NCBI RefSeq assembly: GCF_963259705.1
Contig: NC_081844.1
Coordinates: forward strand, 29,900,294-29,964,293
Direction of reading: 5' to 3'
Source of the DNA: Myotis daubentonii
Lineage: Eukaryota; Chordata; Mammalia; Chiroptera; Vespertilionidae
Length of the DNA stretch: 64,000 nt
Part shown: positions 34,421 through 45,200 of the stretch, one piece after another
How positions within the stretch are numbered: position 1 is the stretch's first letter
Layout: every line of letters starts with the position of its first letter
Translations under genes and position numbers: made by a program
The notes under the pieces: generated by a model
The model's database searches: none
Told to the model about the DNA's origin: nothing
What the model saw: the letters and a program-made list of their open reading frames with translations, nothing else

Positions 34421-35132
34421 AGCTGGACACTCACCTCAGCATGTTGAGTTTCTTATTTAGGCTGTTAAGTCTCTTCCCTAATGGAACTAAGATCCAGTGT
34501 CAGGTTGGGAAGAGAACCAGGTATCCCTTCTTTTGAAGTACTCCACAGAGCAGGGCTCTCAGGCTGGCTGGACATCAGCAGTCTTTGGGTCAGAAGGTCT
34601 GGCTCGCCCAGAGTAGAGTGTGTCCCGTGATGTGACGGGCACACCTGAACCCTCCAGCACATGGAACTCAACCTCCTCAAGAACTACAGACCCTTGACCT
34701 GAGAACGTCTCGGACCCCCATCTTGGTAGTAGCCCTTGATTTGGAATATGCATCCACTTTGGAGGCAGATCCAGACTTCCATGTGTGCGATGAGTAGGTA
34801 GGGGACTGTACTACTTCCCTGAGGGGTGCTACCCCACAGAGACAGCAGGTCAGGGTCACCAGATAGATGTGTCCTTGAGGCCGAAGGAGATGCCCAGTGA
34901 CTTACAGCCCAGTGGCTGAGTAAATGCAGAAGTGGCAAGTTTAGGAGAAAGAAGTTCCCTTTTGGATTTGTTGTGGCACCTTAGGGGCTCCCAGGTCCGG
35001 GAGGCAACTGGAAATAGAACCTGGAGTTGGGCAAGTGGGTGGTGTTAAAAGTTGTGGTGAGGGTGACGGAGTTGGGGCAGGGGAGGACCACGTGGGACAA
35101 AGAAGGGGCAGGGCAGGGGGCTGAGAAGGGAC
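34421..35132. other. Intron sequence, nothing recognised
   Basis: GC-rich, with several overlapping minus-strand frames of 60-84 codons that have no recognisable product. No repeat family is evident. Confidence 0.5.
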
Positions 35133-35140
35133 CCTTAGAG

Positions 35141-35363
35141 CAGCAGTTCTCAACCGGTGGGTCACAACCCCTTTGGGGGTCGAACAACCCTTTCACAGGG
35201 GTCGCCTAAGACCTTTGGAAAACACATATATAATTACATATTGTTTTTGTGATTAATCACTATGCTTTAATTATGTTCAATTTGTAACAATGAAATTGGA
35301 GGTCACCACAACAAGAGGAACTGTATTAAAGGGTCGCGGCATTAGGAAGGTTGAGAACCACTG
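35141..35363 (+). mobile_element. Non-autonomous hAT element of a third family
   Basis: Inverted ends CAGCAGTTCTCAACC and GGTTGAGAACCACTG with 'gggtcgcctaagacc' inside. The target duplication is CCTTAGAG / TCTTAGAG (35133-35140 and 35364-35371), one mismatch. No coding capacity. Confidence 0.9.
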
Positions 35364-35371
35364 TCTTAGAG

Positions 35372-37360
35372 GAAAGAAGAGACCAGAAACAAGAGCACAG
35401 AAACCCAAAGAGCCATACCAAACATTACAGAAAGGTCAAGTTCAGATGAGCCTGGAAACTGGCTACTAAGACCTTGGTTGGGGAGAACTGCGGAGCTGTC
35501 GTGAGAACATAGATGGAAGAACATGAGAGGGAGGCAAAGATGCCAAAACAACACAGACGCCCCAGACCCTGAGCCAGCAAAGGGACTAAGGCATGGAATC
35601 ATGGTGGCGATGGACGTGACTCTAAGATGGCATGATGGAACGTGCTGCGAGCTACAAGAATGGGACCTGAGCAGAAGGCAGAGGGCAGCCTGGTCAGCAG
35701 GTCCTCTGTGGAGACAAAGGCTCTGGGACACATGCTCACACCCGGATCAGAACTTTGGGAAGGGCCAGAGAGTAATAGGCTCTGCCAATCTGTCTCGACA
35801 GGAAAGCCACCATAGGCAATGAATGATGGGAGGAAGAGAGGAATAGAAATGTTGGGGTCAGGATCTGGGTCGATGGAGGGACGTGGGCTGAGGGGAAGGG
35901 GCAAAGGGCATGGGGTATTGCGTAGTGGGGTGCAGGCTGAGAGGTAGGGAGAATAGGCTGTGTCAGAAAGTGGGTGATAGGGGGTTACAATTTGAGGACG
36001 TTATCTGTGGAGCAAAACCTGTACTCTATGAGATTTTTCTCCCATAGACACGTGCAAATATGTAAACATAGGCGTGCCACCCTTTTTACAGTAAGAATCA
36101 CTGATTTTTTCCCTACTGGGACTAGTCAACATTCAATTTAATAGAAAAATGTCCCTAGTAAGAACGTGGCAACAGGTTGTCTAAGTGGTTTGGGACATTT
36201 TTCTCGTATTAGCCTGTGCTGTACGTGTGTACATGCACATGTGTTTGTGTATATGTATGGTTTCTATATGTGTTTGTGTGTACACATGTGTGCATTCATA
36301 TATATATATATATACACATTGTGTTGTGTGCACACGTTTGTGTGTGCATCCATGAGCATGTGTGTATGTGTTTGTGTATATATGTGTGAGTGTACAACAC
36401 TTTCTTTGCTCACTTTCTCAGCACAAAGCGGCTGACAGTTGGTCTCCCACACAGCCCCCACTTCCCATTTCTTTTGATGTGATGAACTTTGGGGCACCTG
36501 CCCCCAACCTGGGGAGAATTTTCATGTCCTGGACACCAAGCCTTGTGGTGTTTAAGTTTTTACTAATTAGAGCTGGTATCAGAAGCCTGCCTAAAACATT
36601 TGCTGGGTGAAAATGTCAGTGAAAGTTTTTTAATTCCCATTTTCCCCTGAATACATGGCATTGTCACTTGCAACTAAAATCAGATCCCATTTAAGATGAG
36701 GTAACCAGACCTGAGCTTGGACAGTTTACATTAGTAGTTGAATGTGCTATAAAGAGGGAAATAAGAGAGTGTTCCCATTAGGACAGGAGGAAAGGCAACT
36801 GTCCCATGTGACCGAGGATGACAGCCTGTGACTTCAGGAGCCGACAGGGGCCTGGCTTCCTTCTGCCCCAAGCCCAGTTTCCAGAGCTTGGGCCTGGTCC
36901 TCTGCTGGAAAAAGAGGGAAAGTTTGGCTGCTGAGAAGAAAACAGGAATAGATGCCCAGTTCTTACCAAAAGAAAAAGGAATTTGAACTCTGAAGATACT
37001 TTATTCCAGAGAAACTCAGGGCCAGCTCTGATCCCTCAAAGTCCACACTGCAAAAGAAAAAAGTTAAGACTTGCCAGAGGAATGACAGGATGCCCCAAAA
37101 GTTTAGGCAAAGGACTACTGGATTGCCCTTGCTGGGAGCTGGAATTGGATTCTCTTGGAAATGGTGGGGAGCCTCTAAAAGGTCCCTTGTTTTCCCCTCT
37201 CTAATCGCACACTAATTGTCTGACAGATTGTAACAATTTCATGTCCAGGTCACTATAGTCCCCTCTTTGTTATTCTTAACCTGTCATTTCACTCAAGTGA
37301 CATTTATCCAGCTCATTTCTCAGACGTCGCATGTTTGTTTAAATGTCGCATGTTCATTCG
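35372..37360. other. Intron sequence with TG/TA microsatellites
   Basis: Mostly unrecognised unique-looking DNA. From 36215 to 36400 alternating purine-pyrimidine TG and an AT run at 36298-36314 form low-complexity sequence, with frames open on both strands (C-V-H-rich) that are not genes. The 121-codon minus frame at 35366-35731 resembles nothing known. Confidence 0.5.
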
Positions 37361-37770
37361 GCACAATCCTGCCCTCCAGGCGACATTGGCAGTGTCTAGA
37401 GCAGTGATGGCGAACCTTTTGAGCTCGGCATGTCAGCATTTTGAAAAACCCTAACTTAACTCTGGTACCGTGTCACATATAGAAATTTTTTTATATTTGC
37501 AACCATAGTAAAGCAAAGACTTACATTTTTGATATTTATTTTATATATTTAAATGCCATTTAACAAAGAAAAATCAACCAAAAAATGTGTTCACGTGTCA
37601 CCTCTGACACGCGTGTCATAGGTTCGCCATCACTGGTCTAGAGAGTCAGGGTGGGCAGGGGGTGCTCCCAGAGGCCAGGGATGCCTCTCAGCACCCCACA
37701 GTGCCCAGGACAGAGAATGTCCACCTGAGACGCCTGCATTAGTGTCTGCTGGGTCTGCTGGGCCAAGTGC
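37361..37770 (+). repeat. MER5-type remnant interrupted by a hAT element
   Basis: 'ctgccctccaggcgacattgg' before the element and 'gccagggatgcctctcagca', 'acagtgcccaggacag' after it belong to one MER5-like copy. Confidence 0.55.
37402..37635 (-). mobile_element. Non-autonomous hAT element, copy C (reverse)
   Basis: Same family as 4358 and 16448 but reversed (the CGAACCTTTTGAGCTCGGC end is at the left). Perfect 8-bp target duplication GTCTAGAG at 37394-37401 and 37636-37643. Confidence 0.95.
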
Positions 37771-38175
37771 GAGAAAGGACATGGTTTCTACCATCATGGA
37801 CTGTGAAAGCATCCACTTTTCGGCAAGGAGAGATGGAAACTTAGTTCCTCAAACGTGGGAATCTCCTCTTGGTGCCTAGAACGGAGCAGGGCTACGGTGA
37901 GGGCTGGCAGGGGCTTCCCGCAATCGGGGACAGTTAAGACAGAACCTAAACCACTCAGTACTTGCTCCTTAGACCCGGACTCAGATTGAAGGGGGTGCAA
38001 GAGAGGGTATGGACCTGATTTTTCTGGTCACTGTAAGAACACTGGGAATATCAGTACAAGTGTCGTGAGACCCAGGTTTGAAAGAACTCCTGAGAGTGTT
38101 CTGGACTTGTTGCTGCTTGGTCATAAGAAATTAATTGCCTTTTGGGGGGAAAATGAACCCAGGTGCCATCCAGAT

Positions 38176-38188
38176 GCCACCAAGCAAC
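38176..38188 (+). promoter_or_regulatory. X-box-like motif, one mismatch
   Basis: GCCACCAAGCAAC has a perfect right half-site and one mismatch in the left half, with a one-base spacer. It is 320 bases upstream of the palindromic site at 38507. Confidence 0.35.
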
Positions 38189-38506
38189 AGGAGAGCAGGA
38201 ACTGATGGCCTGAGGAGACCTGTGTCTCTCCCCAAAGTAAAAGTAAAAGGCTGTGTGGCTCTCCAAAGCGGAAGTTAATTAGCCAATCAGAAGGAAGGGA
38301 ACTAAAAAACGCTGTGTGCTCTTCTCTAATTACCCAAAGATGACCAATGTTTTCTAAATATCTGTCAGGCAGGTGGTTCCTCCGCTTGGCATATGAAAGA
38401 ACGAATGAAAGGAGATTGCTTCTGGTCCTGGTGAGTCAGTGTCAGGCCAGGAGCGGGCGCAGAGATTGCCCTCAGCATTTCCTGCATTTCCTTTCCTGTC
38501 ATTACT

Positions 38507-38521
38507 GGTTACTAGGTAACC
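38507..38521 (-). promoter_or_regulatory. X-box, perfect consensus match on the minus strand
   Basis: GGTTACTAGGTAACC is a near-perfect palindrome. On the minus strand it reads GTTACC, T, AGTAAC, which fits the X-box consensus with a one-base spacer. The surrounding bases, 37.8-39.3 kb, look like unique sequence. Confidence 0.5.
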
Positions 38522-39332
38522 AGAATATTTTCCTGTAAACAGAAGTCTCTTTCCTTTGTGCCCAGGCAGATTCATTCATGGAGGCCGCAACCCAGGGCTG
38601 CTGACCATGGGTCTGCCATGCCCCCTCACATACCTCAGCACATGTCCTCACTGGTGGGTGTTGTTGGCAGCATCTCCAAAAAGTCAGATGTGCCTTCTAG
38701 ACGCTGGTGCCTGCCCAGGAGAGGAAGCTACAGCAATGAGGCTGTGCTTTCCCACTTATTTCTCCAGTCTGCTCTTATCTTGGACCAGATGACAAATGAA
38801 AAGTGCCCCGCTTATAAACAACACACCAGGTGTGTTTCTGAGCAACCAGGAGCTTTGGGCCTACCTGCCCAGGCTGGGTTGTGTTTGAGGCCCCTCTCCA
38901 TTGTGTTGGTCCATCTAAGGCCTCTGGACCCCAGTCTAGAGGGGCCACAGATGAAGGGAATCAGAGAAAGAATGCTTGGGTTCCTGCCTTGGGAAGAAAA
39001 ACAGGAGAGAGGACAAATGAATGTAACAGAGACAGACTGAATGGCTCCCAGTTCTTATCGCAGGTTTACGTTCAGAACAGAAGCACAGACATGCATTCAT
39101 ATCTATGAGACTGTTTTAGGGTGATCTTGATCACCAAGGAGCCTGACCCTGCTAAGTAGGAACAGAGGATTCTCAAACTTCATGTTGAATGTGGCCAATT
39201 GGTTCCCTTGTCACCTCTCTTCCCCTGCTGCTTCATGTTCTACCAGGTGGAGTCACTCCAGCCTCATACCGCTGGAACTACTGCTCTTCAAGGGCTACTA
39301 GCATGGCAAACCAGCAATAAAACATTCTTGCA

Positions 39333-39443
39333 TTGTCCTGGCATAATGGCTCAGTTGGTTGGAATGTCATCCAGTACATCAAAAGGTTGTGACTTTGATT
39401 CCCGATCAGAGCAATACCTAGCATGCAGGAGGCCACCGATCAA

Positions 39444-39492
<49 letters not shown>
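39333..39492 (+). repeat. Ves-like SINE with TC microsatellite
   Basis: Head 'gtcctggcataatggctcag' and a tail replaced by about 25 TC dinucleotides (39444-39489). Confidence 0.85.
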
Positions 39493-39494
<2 letters not shown>

Positions 39495-39499
39495 AGCAG

Positions 39500-40480
39500 T
39501 TTAATAGCACCTCAATTGGCTTTCTTTTTATTTATTCTTCTTAGGGTTCACTGAGCCTCTTGTAATTGTAAGTTGATACCTTTCACCAAATTTAAGTGAT
39601 GTTTAGTCACTCTTTAAATTTATATCTTCCCTCTCTCATTCTCTCCTTTTCTTCTGGCACTCCAGTTACATGTACATTAGACTTCTTATTTCTCTTTATT
39701 TTTTTTCCCCTCAGTTCTTTTGATTGGGTAAATTCTATTGATCTATCTTTAAGTTCACTGACTCCTCCTTCTGCCATCTCTGATAATCAGCTATTAAACA
39801 TATCCAGAGAAATTTCCATTTCGGTGAAATTTCTTTTCAGCTCCAGAATTCCTTTTTTTTTTTTTTTTTTTTTTTTTTGTTAATCCTCGCCAGAGGATAT
39901 TTTTCCATTGGTTTTTAGAGAGAGTGGAAGGGAGGGGAAGAGACAGAGAGAAACATAAATGTGAGAGAGACATCAATTGGTTGCCTCCTGCATGTGCTCC
40001 GACCAGGGCCGGGGATCAAGCCTGCAACCGAGGTATATACCCTTGACTGGAACCGAACCCAGGACCCTTTAGTCTGCTGGCCGACTCTCTGTCTACTGAC
40101 CCAGTCTGGCTTGGGCTCCAGAATTTCTATTGGGTTCTTTTTTATAGTTTCTCTTCCTTGGTTGAAATTCCCACATGTTCATTCATTGTACTTATAATTT
40201 CCTTAAAGTTCCTGAGCATATTTTTAGTAGCTGCTTTATCTGCATCACTTGGATTGGTTTTCTTATAATTGACTCCTTTTTTTCCTCCTTGAGGATGGAT
40301 GACAGTATCCTATTTCTTCTCACAGCAACAGTTTTTATTGGGTCATAGACATCATGAAAAATATGTTATATTATCTCTGGATTCTGCCATGTTCCCCTGG
40401 TAGCATGTAACTTGGCTGGGCTCAAACTCTGTCACTCCTGCAGTGGGCAACAGCTGAAATCTTTTCTTAGTGTTTTTTTT
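39500..40480 (-). repeat. Old antisense L1/HAL1 ORF1 region split by a Ves SINE
   Basis: 'ggttcactgagcctcttgta', 'cttctggcactccagttaca' and, beyond the SINE, 'ccacatgttcattcattgta' and 'gcatatttttagtagctgct' are antisense blocks of old mammalian L1-type ORF1. Confidence 0.6.
39848..40117 (-). repeat. Ves SINE with a long T run
   Basis: Starts with about 30 T (39849-39878) and 'taatcctcgccagaggatat', ending with the head complement near 'ctggcttgggctc'. CTCCAGAATT is repeated on both sides (39840-39849 and 40116-40125), giving a target duplication. Confidence 0.9.
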
Positions 40481-40553
40481 TTTTTCATCTTCAAGCTGCT
40501 GTTTTTTTCTCCAAGGTCCCTGGTGTCTCCCACACACATGTGTGGTTTAAAGA

Positions 40554-40683
40554 TTTGGGTGTGCTCTGGCCAGTGTGGCTCAGTTGTTTGGGTGTCATCC
40601 CATGCACTGAAAGGTCGCTGGTTCAATCCCCGGTCGGGGCACATGTGGGAGGCAACCAATCAATGTTTCTCTTTTGCATCAAC

Positions 40684-40733
<50 letters not shown>

Positions 40734-40810
40734 ATCTCTCTCTCTCTTTCTCTCTCTCTCTCTCAAATCCATAAAAACATATCCTGGAGTGAGGATATAA
40801 AGAAAGAAAA
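40554..40810 (+). repeat. Ves-like SINE with TC microsatellite
   Basis: Head 'gctctggccagtgtggctca', B-box GGTTCAATCCCC, then about 35 TC-type dinucleotides at 40688-40764 and tail 'catatcctggagtgaggatat'. Confidence 0.9.
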
Positions 40811-41075
40811 GATGTGGGTGGCCTCTGTAGTTGCATCTGGGGGCTCGTCCCCTCTGTGCCTCTCTCTCTTCCAGGATTCTCTCCCAACATTCTGAATTTC
40901 TCCTCTGACACTTCAACACAACAAGCTGCTGCTTTCTGCTACCCTAGCATTTGTGGATTGGGGTGGTCCCCAGGGCCAAAAGCCACAGAGTTGCTGATCT
41001 GACCTTGTGACAGTGGTATTTCAGGGGTGAACTCCCGGCAGTTCTGCCTGCTTTGGTCACCTTCCAGTGACTTTA

Positions 41076-41169
41076 TTTTTTAATTTAAATTCTTTATTGT
41101 TGAAAATATTACATATGTCTCCTTTTCCCCCATTGACCTCTCCCTGCCCACTTCCACCCCGCAGCATAG
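41076..41169 (-). mobile_element. Very short L1/HAL1 3' end insertion
   Basis: Only about 94 bases of a 3' end ('taatttaaattctttattgt' at the left), with the target duplication CCAGTGACTTTA at 41064-41075 and 41170-41181. Resembles the 3' end of the HAL1 at 18626. Confidence 0.85.
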
Positions 41170-41370
41170 CCAGTGACTTTAAATAGTTCTTTTTTCAAAA
41201 ATATTTTGCCCATATTTTATCATTGTTATCTGTAGGAGGGTTAGTCCAACCAATCTGCCCCACCATTACAGCGCTCTTTTGCATGTCTTTTAAAAACCTT
41301 TCTAAAAAATCCTAAACTTTGATGCGCTAAGAGCCTTTGATGAATGAACCCCCCTTTTTTTTTATTTCAG

Positions 41371-41416
41371 AAAACTGGATCAGCTTATGTGCAACCTACA
41401 GCATTATCTCGGGTAG
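41371..41416 (+). other. Candidate short alternative 5' exon of RFX2
   Basis: A strong acceptor (a C/T-run and TTTATTTCAG ending at 41370) is followed after 42-46 bases by two overlapping donors, GTAGGT at 41413 and GTAAGG at 41417. The segment contains an ATG at 41387 with a short frame closing at TAG, so it would act as a 5' untranslated exon with a small upstream frame if spliced to exon 2. The flanks look unique. No transcript evidence is available, and a chance splice-site pair is possible. Confidence 0.3.
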
Positions 41417-41892
41417 GTAAGGAAGGATTCCATGCTCTCTGCAGACTGGCGTGTTGTGTATTAATATATCGGAGCAGCCAAACTGGCTCACACAGTGTGT
41501 CAGTCTGTGTGTCTGATACTAGCATCAAGGGAGGTGTTCAGGGAGAGTAGAGCAGTCAGTCTCCAAAGGTCACTACATTTCCCAAAATAGTCCCAGACAT
41601 CCTAAAAGTAGATTTTAAATTTTCTGAAGCCTTTATGAACTTATTTATATTTTCCACCTGTACTGCCTTTTGAAATATGAATCTATGTATTATTTATTAT
41701 CTGTCTTATATAATTCAATATCAGATGTTATACTGGGGAGTTACTAAAGTGTTCATTCATTTGATCAGTATGTATCAACTGCCTGAGTTGTGCATGACAC
41801 TGAAGCACTACACCAAAACTATCTTGTGGTATGCCCTGGTCCCTACTGGTTCCTTGTGCTCCTCATCTTATGGACCCCTATTTGAGTTGGGG

Positions 41893-42292
41893 TGTGTAGG
41901 TAACACAGACTGGGTGGCTTGAAACATCAGAAATTTATCCTTTTGTAGTTCCAGAGACTAGAAAGTGTTGGCAGGGTTATGATCTCTGTAGGGGAGGATC
42001 CTTCCTGCTGCTTCCAGCTTTGGGGGGCTCCCAGCAATCCTGGTTGTCTCTTGGCTGGTAGCTACATCGCTCCAATCTCTGCTCTGTCTTCACGCGGCCT
42101 TTTCCCTGTGTGTCCTTTCTGTCTCTCATAAGAACTCTGTCATTTGATTTAGGGCCCGCCCTAATCCAGTATGGTCTCATCTCAATCCTTACCTTGATTA
42201 TATCTGCAAAGACACTTTCTAAATAAAATCATATTCTGAGATTCCAGGTGGACATGAATTTGAGGAGACACTATTCAATGCACTACAACTCC
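41893..42292 (-). repeat. Old MaLR-type (MLT1-like) solo LTR
   Basis: Antisense to the standard MLT1 order: 'cacagactgggtggctt' at the left, 'agggcccgccctaatccagt' in the middle and 'aggagacactattcaatgca' at the right. Ancient, with no internal viral genes. Confidence 0.65.
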
Positions 42293-42556
42293 TCAAAGTT
42301 ATCTGTCCATTGTGCCCAAACTCCTGTCTTAAGTTTTAAAGGCTACACCTGTCTTCTGGGGTTCCACGGTTTGGTGAATTAGCGTGACTTCATAAGCTTT
42401 AGAGCACCATTGTTGTCATTTCAGCCCAGTGTTTGATATTTCCATTTGTCTTTAAATGTTAGCAGCTCCACCCTCTAACAATCTGAGTTGCCCTCTGCAG
42501 CCCCCTCCAGCCCTGCCCTGTTGGTGAGATATGGCCACAAGAACTATGCACTAGAT

Positions 42557-42786
42557 CAGTGATGGCGAACCTATGACACGCGTGTCAGAGGTGACACGCG
42601 AACTCATTTTTTTGGTTGATTTTTCTTTGTTAAATGGCATTTAAATATATAAAATAAATATCAAAAATATAAATCTTTACTATGGTTGCAAATATCAAAA
42701 AAATTCTATATGTGACACGGCATCAGAGTTAAGTTAGGGTTTTTCAAAATGCTGACACGCCGAGCTCAAAAGGTTCACCATCACTG
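42557..42786 (+). mobile_element. Non-autonomous hAT element, copy D
   Basis: Ends CAGTGATGGCGAACC and GGTTCACCATCACTG, same family as copies A-C. Perfect 8-bp target duplication CACTAGAT at 42549-42556 and 42787-42794. Confidence 0.95.
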
Positions 42787-42892
42787 CACTAGATCAAGGG
42801 CCTGTGGACCTCCAGGTTTTAAATCAAGACAGTGTGATTTTTCTACCCATCTTCCAAAAACACATCACTTTATCACACCCAGGTTATGTGGA

Positions 42893-43088
42893 CCGAGCAC
42901 CAGCAACCTTTGCCCATGGCCTGTATTTGGAAATAAAGTTTTATTAGAATACAGCCAAGATCATTTATTTACATGTCAACAAAGGCTGCTGTTGTGCCAT
43001 GATGGCAGTGGATCGTAGTTGCCACAGAGACTAAATGACCAAAATGTCTCTGGTCCTTCACAGCAAAAGTGTGCTGATCCTTGTCTAA
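42893..43088 (-). repeat. Old hAT-like remnant
   Basis: 'aataaagttttattagaatacagcc' in two blocks and 'gtgtgctgatccttg' at the end, of the same family as 5545 and 48160. Orientation is tentative. Confidence 0.45.
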
Positions 43089-44462
43089 ACAATATAAGCT
43101 GAACAATGCAATCAACTCAGACAGCGCATAGTAAATAGTGTGTTAAACCAGGGAACACGTTAGCATGAAAACTCCATGATACGGAATAACTTGTTTTCTG
43201 GAAAGTGTATTCTGGCCACAGTAAGCTGAGCCATGTACTCACTCACTATCCATCCCCAACGCTCTCACACTAAGGCTTAGACTTTGGAATAAAATTATTT
43301 CTGCCTCTGGAACACAGAAGTGATCTCAGTGAAGTCAGCTTTCTCACTTTGTTGCTAGTAAATTCTTTTCACAAAGTGTTCTAGTCCACTTATCTCCTCC
43401 TAGTGTCACTGAAGTTACCCACTTCTTGACTTGAAATGGGAACAAAGTGGTATATAGAGTGTAAATTACTGATTTAAGTGTTAGGGAAAACTGTAAATAA
43501 GAGACCTCGGTTAAGCAATTTCCAACAGAATATTCCAAAGGTCAGTTCTGTCAGGAAGGAAGAGAGAGTTGGAAACACAGGACTGGAAAGCCATAATCTT
43601 CTCTGAAAAAGGCAAATTAAGGAGGAGGTGCCAGTCACCATGGGGTGCTGGGGACATCTAGTGTTGAGAACTGAGTCAGGCTCACAGGAAACAAAGATGC
43701 CACAGACACAGACCACAGATCTATCCAGTGGCTCTCATGGTACCAAAGGCTTATGGACAGGGGACTAGAGAAAGTCATGGAATAATCTGTCAATAAAGAT
43801 GAGATTAAACTAACACATTTGGATTCAAACACACACATATCCGTGTCTACTTCCCTTCGGCAAATTATTTTATTGTTACCAGTTGTTTTCTGCACTAAAA
43901 AAAAAAAGGCTTTGAAAAAAAATTTTTATATTCATTCCTACAGCTGGGAACTCTTGGGGTGATAGAGAAACATGCAAGTTCTGGCACTATATCCTAGGCA
44001 CTGGGATGTGTGCTGTGCCATTCAGGCCTGCATGTGAGGCAGAAGCCAGGAGACTCCACTCTTAGGGGTGGCATGCTCAGAACTGGGGCCAGGACAGGAT
44101 AGGGCCTGCAGAGCCACCTCCTCTCTCTGCAGTTTGTGTATTGCGCTGCCTCTCAAATGCTTAAGGTAGCCAGTAGTTTATTTAAAATTGAAGACAGTTT
44201 GACTTTCTGCATTTTATAGAATGGTTTTGTATCATTTGCCACTTTGTTCTGATATTGAGTCTTTTGGTAGAGAATTTTAAATCTGCCTATTACAAGACAT
44301 ATGCATCTGGCTACAAAGAAATACATTCTTATGCTTTCTTGTGGGCCAAGATCTCTATGTGCAGAGGGCAATTTTGACTTACTGTTGACATTCCTGAGGA
44401 CTTGTACCCAGCCCAACACAGTGTTTCTTAACTGTGACTGTACATCACCTTTTTTCTCCCTA
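43089..44462. other. Intron sequence, nothing recognised
   Basis: About 1.4 kb with no clear repeat or gene; minus-strand frames of 64-88 codons have no recognisable product. An A run lies at 43898-43910. Confidence 0.5.
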
Positions 44463-44690
44463 GGTCAGTGGTTCTCAACTGGGAGAGAGTTTTGTCCCCA
44501 GGGGACACTGGATAATGTCTGGAGACATTTTTGATTGTCACCACCTGAGGAGGGGGTGCTTCTGGCATCTAGCGGGTGGGGGGTCAGGGATGCTACTCAA
44601 CACTCCTCAGTGCCCAGGAGCCCCCCAGACAGTGATCCAGCCCCAGTGTCACAGGGCCAAGGGGAGAGACCCTGCCTGAGGAGAATCATT
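44463..44690 (+). repeat. MER5A-like hAT-Charlie remnant
   Basis: The clearest MER5 copy: CAGTGGTTCTCAACTGGGAG at the start, then 'tgtctggagacatttttgat' and 'cttctggcatctagcgggtg'. Confidence 0.8.
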
Positions 44691-45087
44691 TGCCAAGCTA
44701 CCCAAACAGAAAGCACCCACCAGGGGCTTTTGGCTTGCTGGGTACATGAGTAAATAGTTCCATGAGTCCTGAAAATAGTTCACGCTGATCAGCCTGGAAC
44801 AGGGACAAACAGTGACCACTGTCCCCGCATGTCTCTAAGGAACTCCTGCAGGGCTACTTTCTGGTTTAATATTTGGAAGAACAGTCCCTGCCCCCACCCC
44901 TCTCCCTTTCTTTGGAACAATTATAAAACCTATTCCCCGTTCTTTACCCAGCCTGGCCGGATCCCTGCTCTGAACCTGGAAGGCTATCGGGAACTCCCAC
45001 TCGCCTGTCCTGTCTGCATCTGCAGTTGCCTCTGTGGGCCTCATGACTGCAGCCCTGCCCGCTCACCCTCTCTCCGCCTCTCTTCAG
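44691..45087 (+). other. Unique sequence leading to the first coding exon
   Basis: No repeat recognised. The last 30 bases form the pyrimidine tract and acceptor of coding exon 2. The frame 44829-45272 runs through the exon by chance and includes its correct frame only in part. Confidence 0.6.
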
Positions 45088-45095
45088 AACTGAGC

Positions 45096-45200
45096 ATGCA
45101 GAGTTCAGAGGGTGCAGCGGACTCACCAGCTTCTGTGGCTCTGTGCTCATCAGCGGCCGCCCAGGCGCCTGTGGCCCAGCCAGTGCCAGCCTCCCCGCAG
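45096..45200 (+). CDS. RFX2: RFX2 coding exon 2 (start codon; residues 1-35)
   Basis: First coding exon of regulatory factor X2, a nuclear winged-helix transcription factor that binds X-box promoter motifs and drives spermatid and cilium genes. The acceptor is a pyrimidine tract ending CTCTTCAG at 45087. Eight untranslated bases precede the ATG at 45096, which has a favourable A at -3. The exon encodes 35 residues starting MQSSEGAADSPASVAL and ending VPASPQ, followed by the donor GTAACA at 45201 in phase 0. The start is very close to what I remember of human RFX2 (MQNSEGGADSPASVAL). The Ala/Pro/Gln stretch after residue 16 looks a few residues longer than in human. Low-complexity N-termini are typical of RFX1-3, and RFX3 does not share this start. 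Confidence 0.95.

Larger units (their letters stand above)
37771..39332. other. Intron sequence, repeat-poor, with X-box motifs
   Basis: No transposon is recognised in this 1.5-kb stretch, which contains the X-box-like sites at 38176 and 38507. The 160-codon frame at 38558-39040 is unsupported: it overlaps another frame and matches nothing known. Confidence 0.5.
40811..41892. other. Intron sequence with an L1 end and a possible exon
   Basis: Besides the short L1 end at 41076-41169 and the exon-like segment at 41371, nothing is recognised. A TTTTGCAT octamer-like word lies at 41277-41284. Confidence 0.5.
251..45087 (+). other. RFX2: RFX2 intron 1 (about 45 kb)
   Basis: The whole stretch from the CpG-rich edge to the acceptor of the first coding exon shows no protein-coding gene on either strand. 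It is filled mainly with retrotransposons and DNA transposons listed separately. A long first intron is usual for RFX2. The left boundary is uncertain because the donor of exon 1 is not identified. Confidence 0.75.

Noticed and set aside
36215..36435. Cysteine- and histidine-rich frame that resembles a metal-binding peptide
   Set aside because: It is a translation of TG/TA low-complexity sequence.
38558..39040. A 160-codon frame in a repeat-poor part of intron 1
   Set aside because: It has no known motif and overlaps a second plus-strand frame in the same region, so it is treated as chance. Conservation data would be needed to revive it.
39444..39489. Regular direct repeats that might suggest a CRISPR-like array
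   Set aside because: It is a plain TC microsatellite in a SINE tail; no spacer structure exists and the genome is mammalian.
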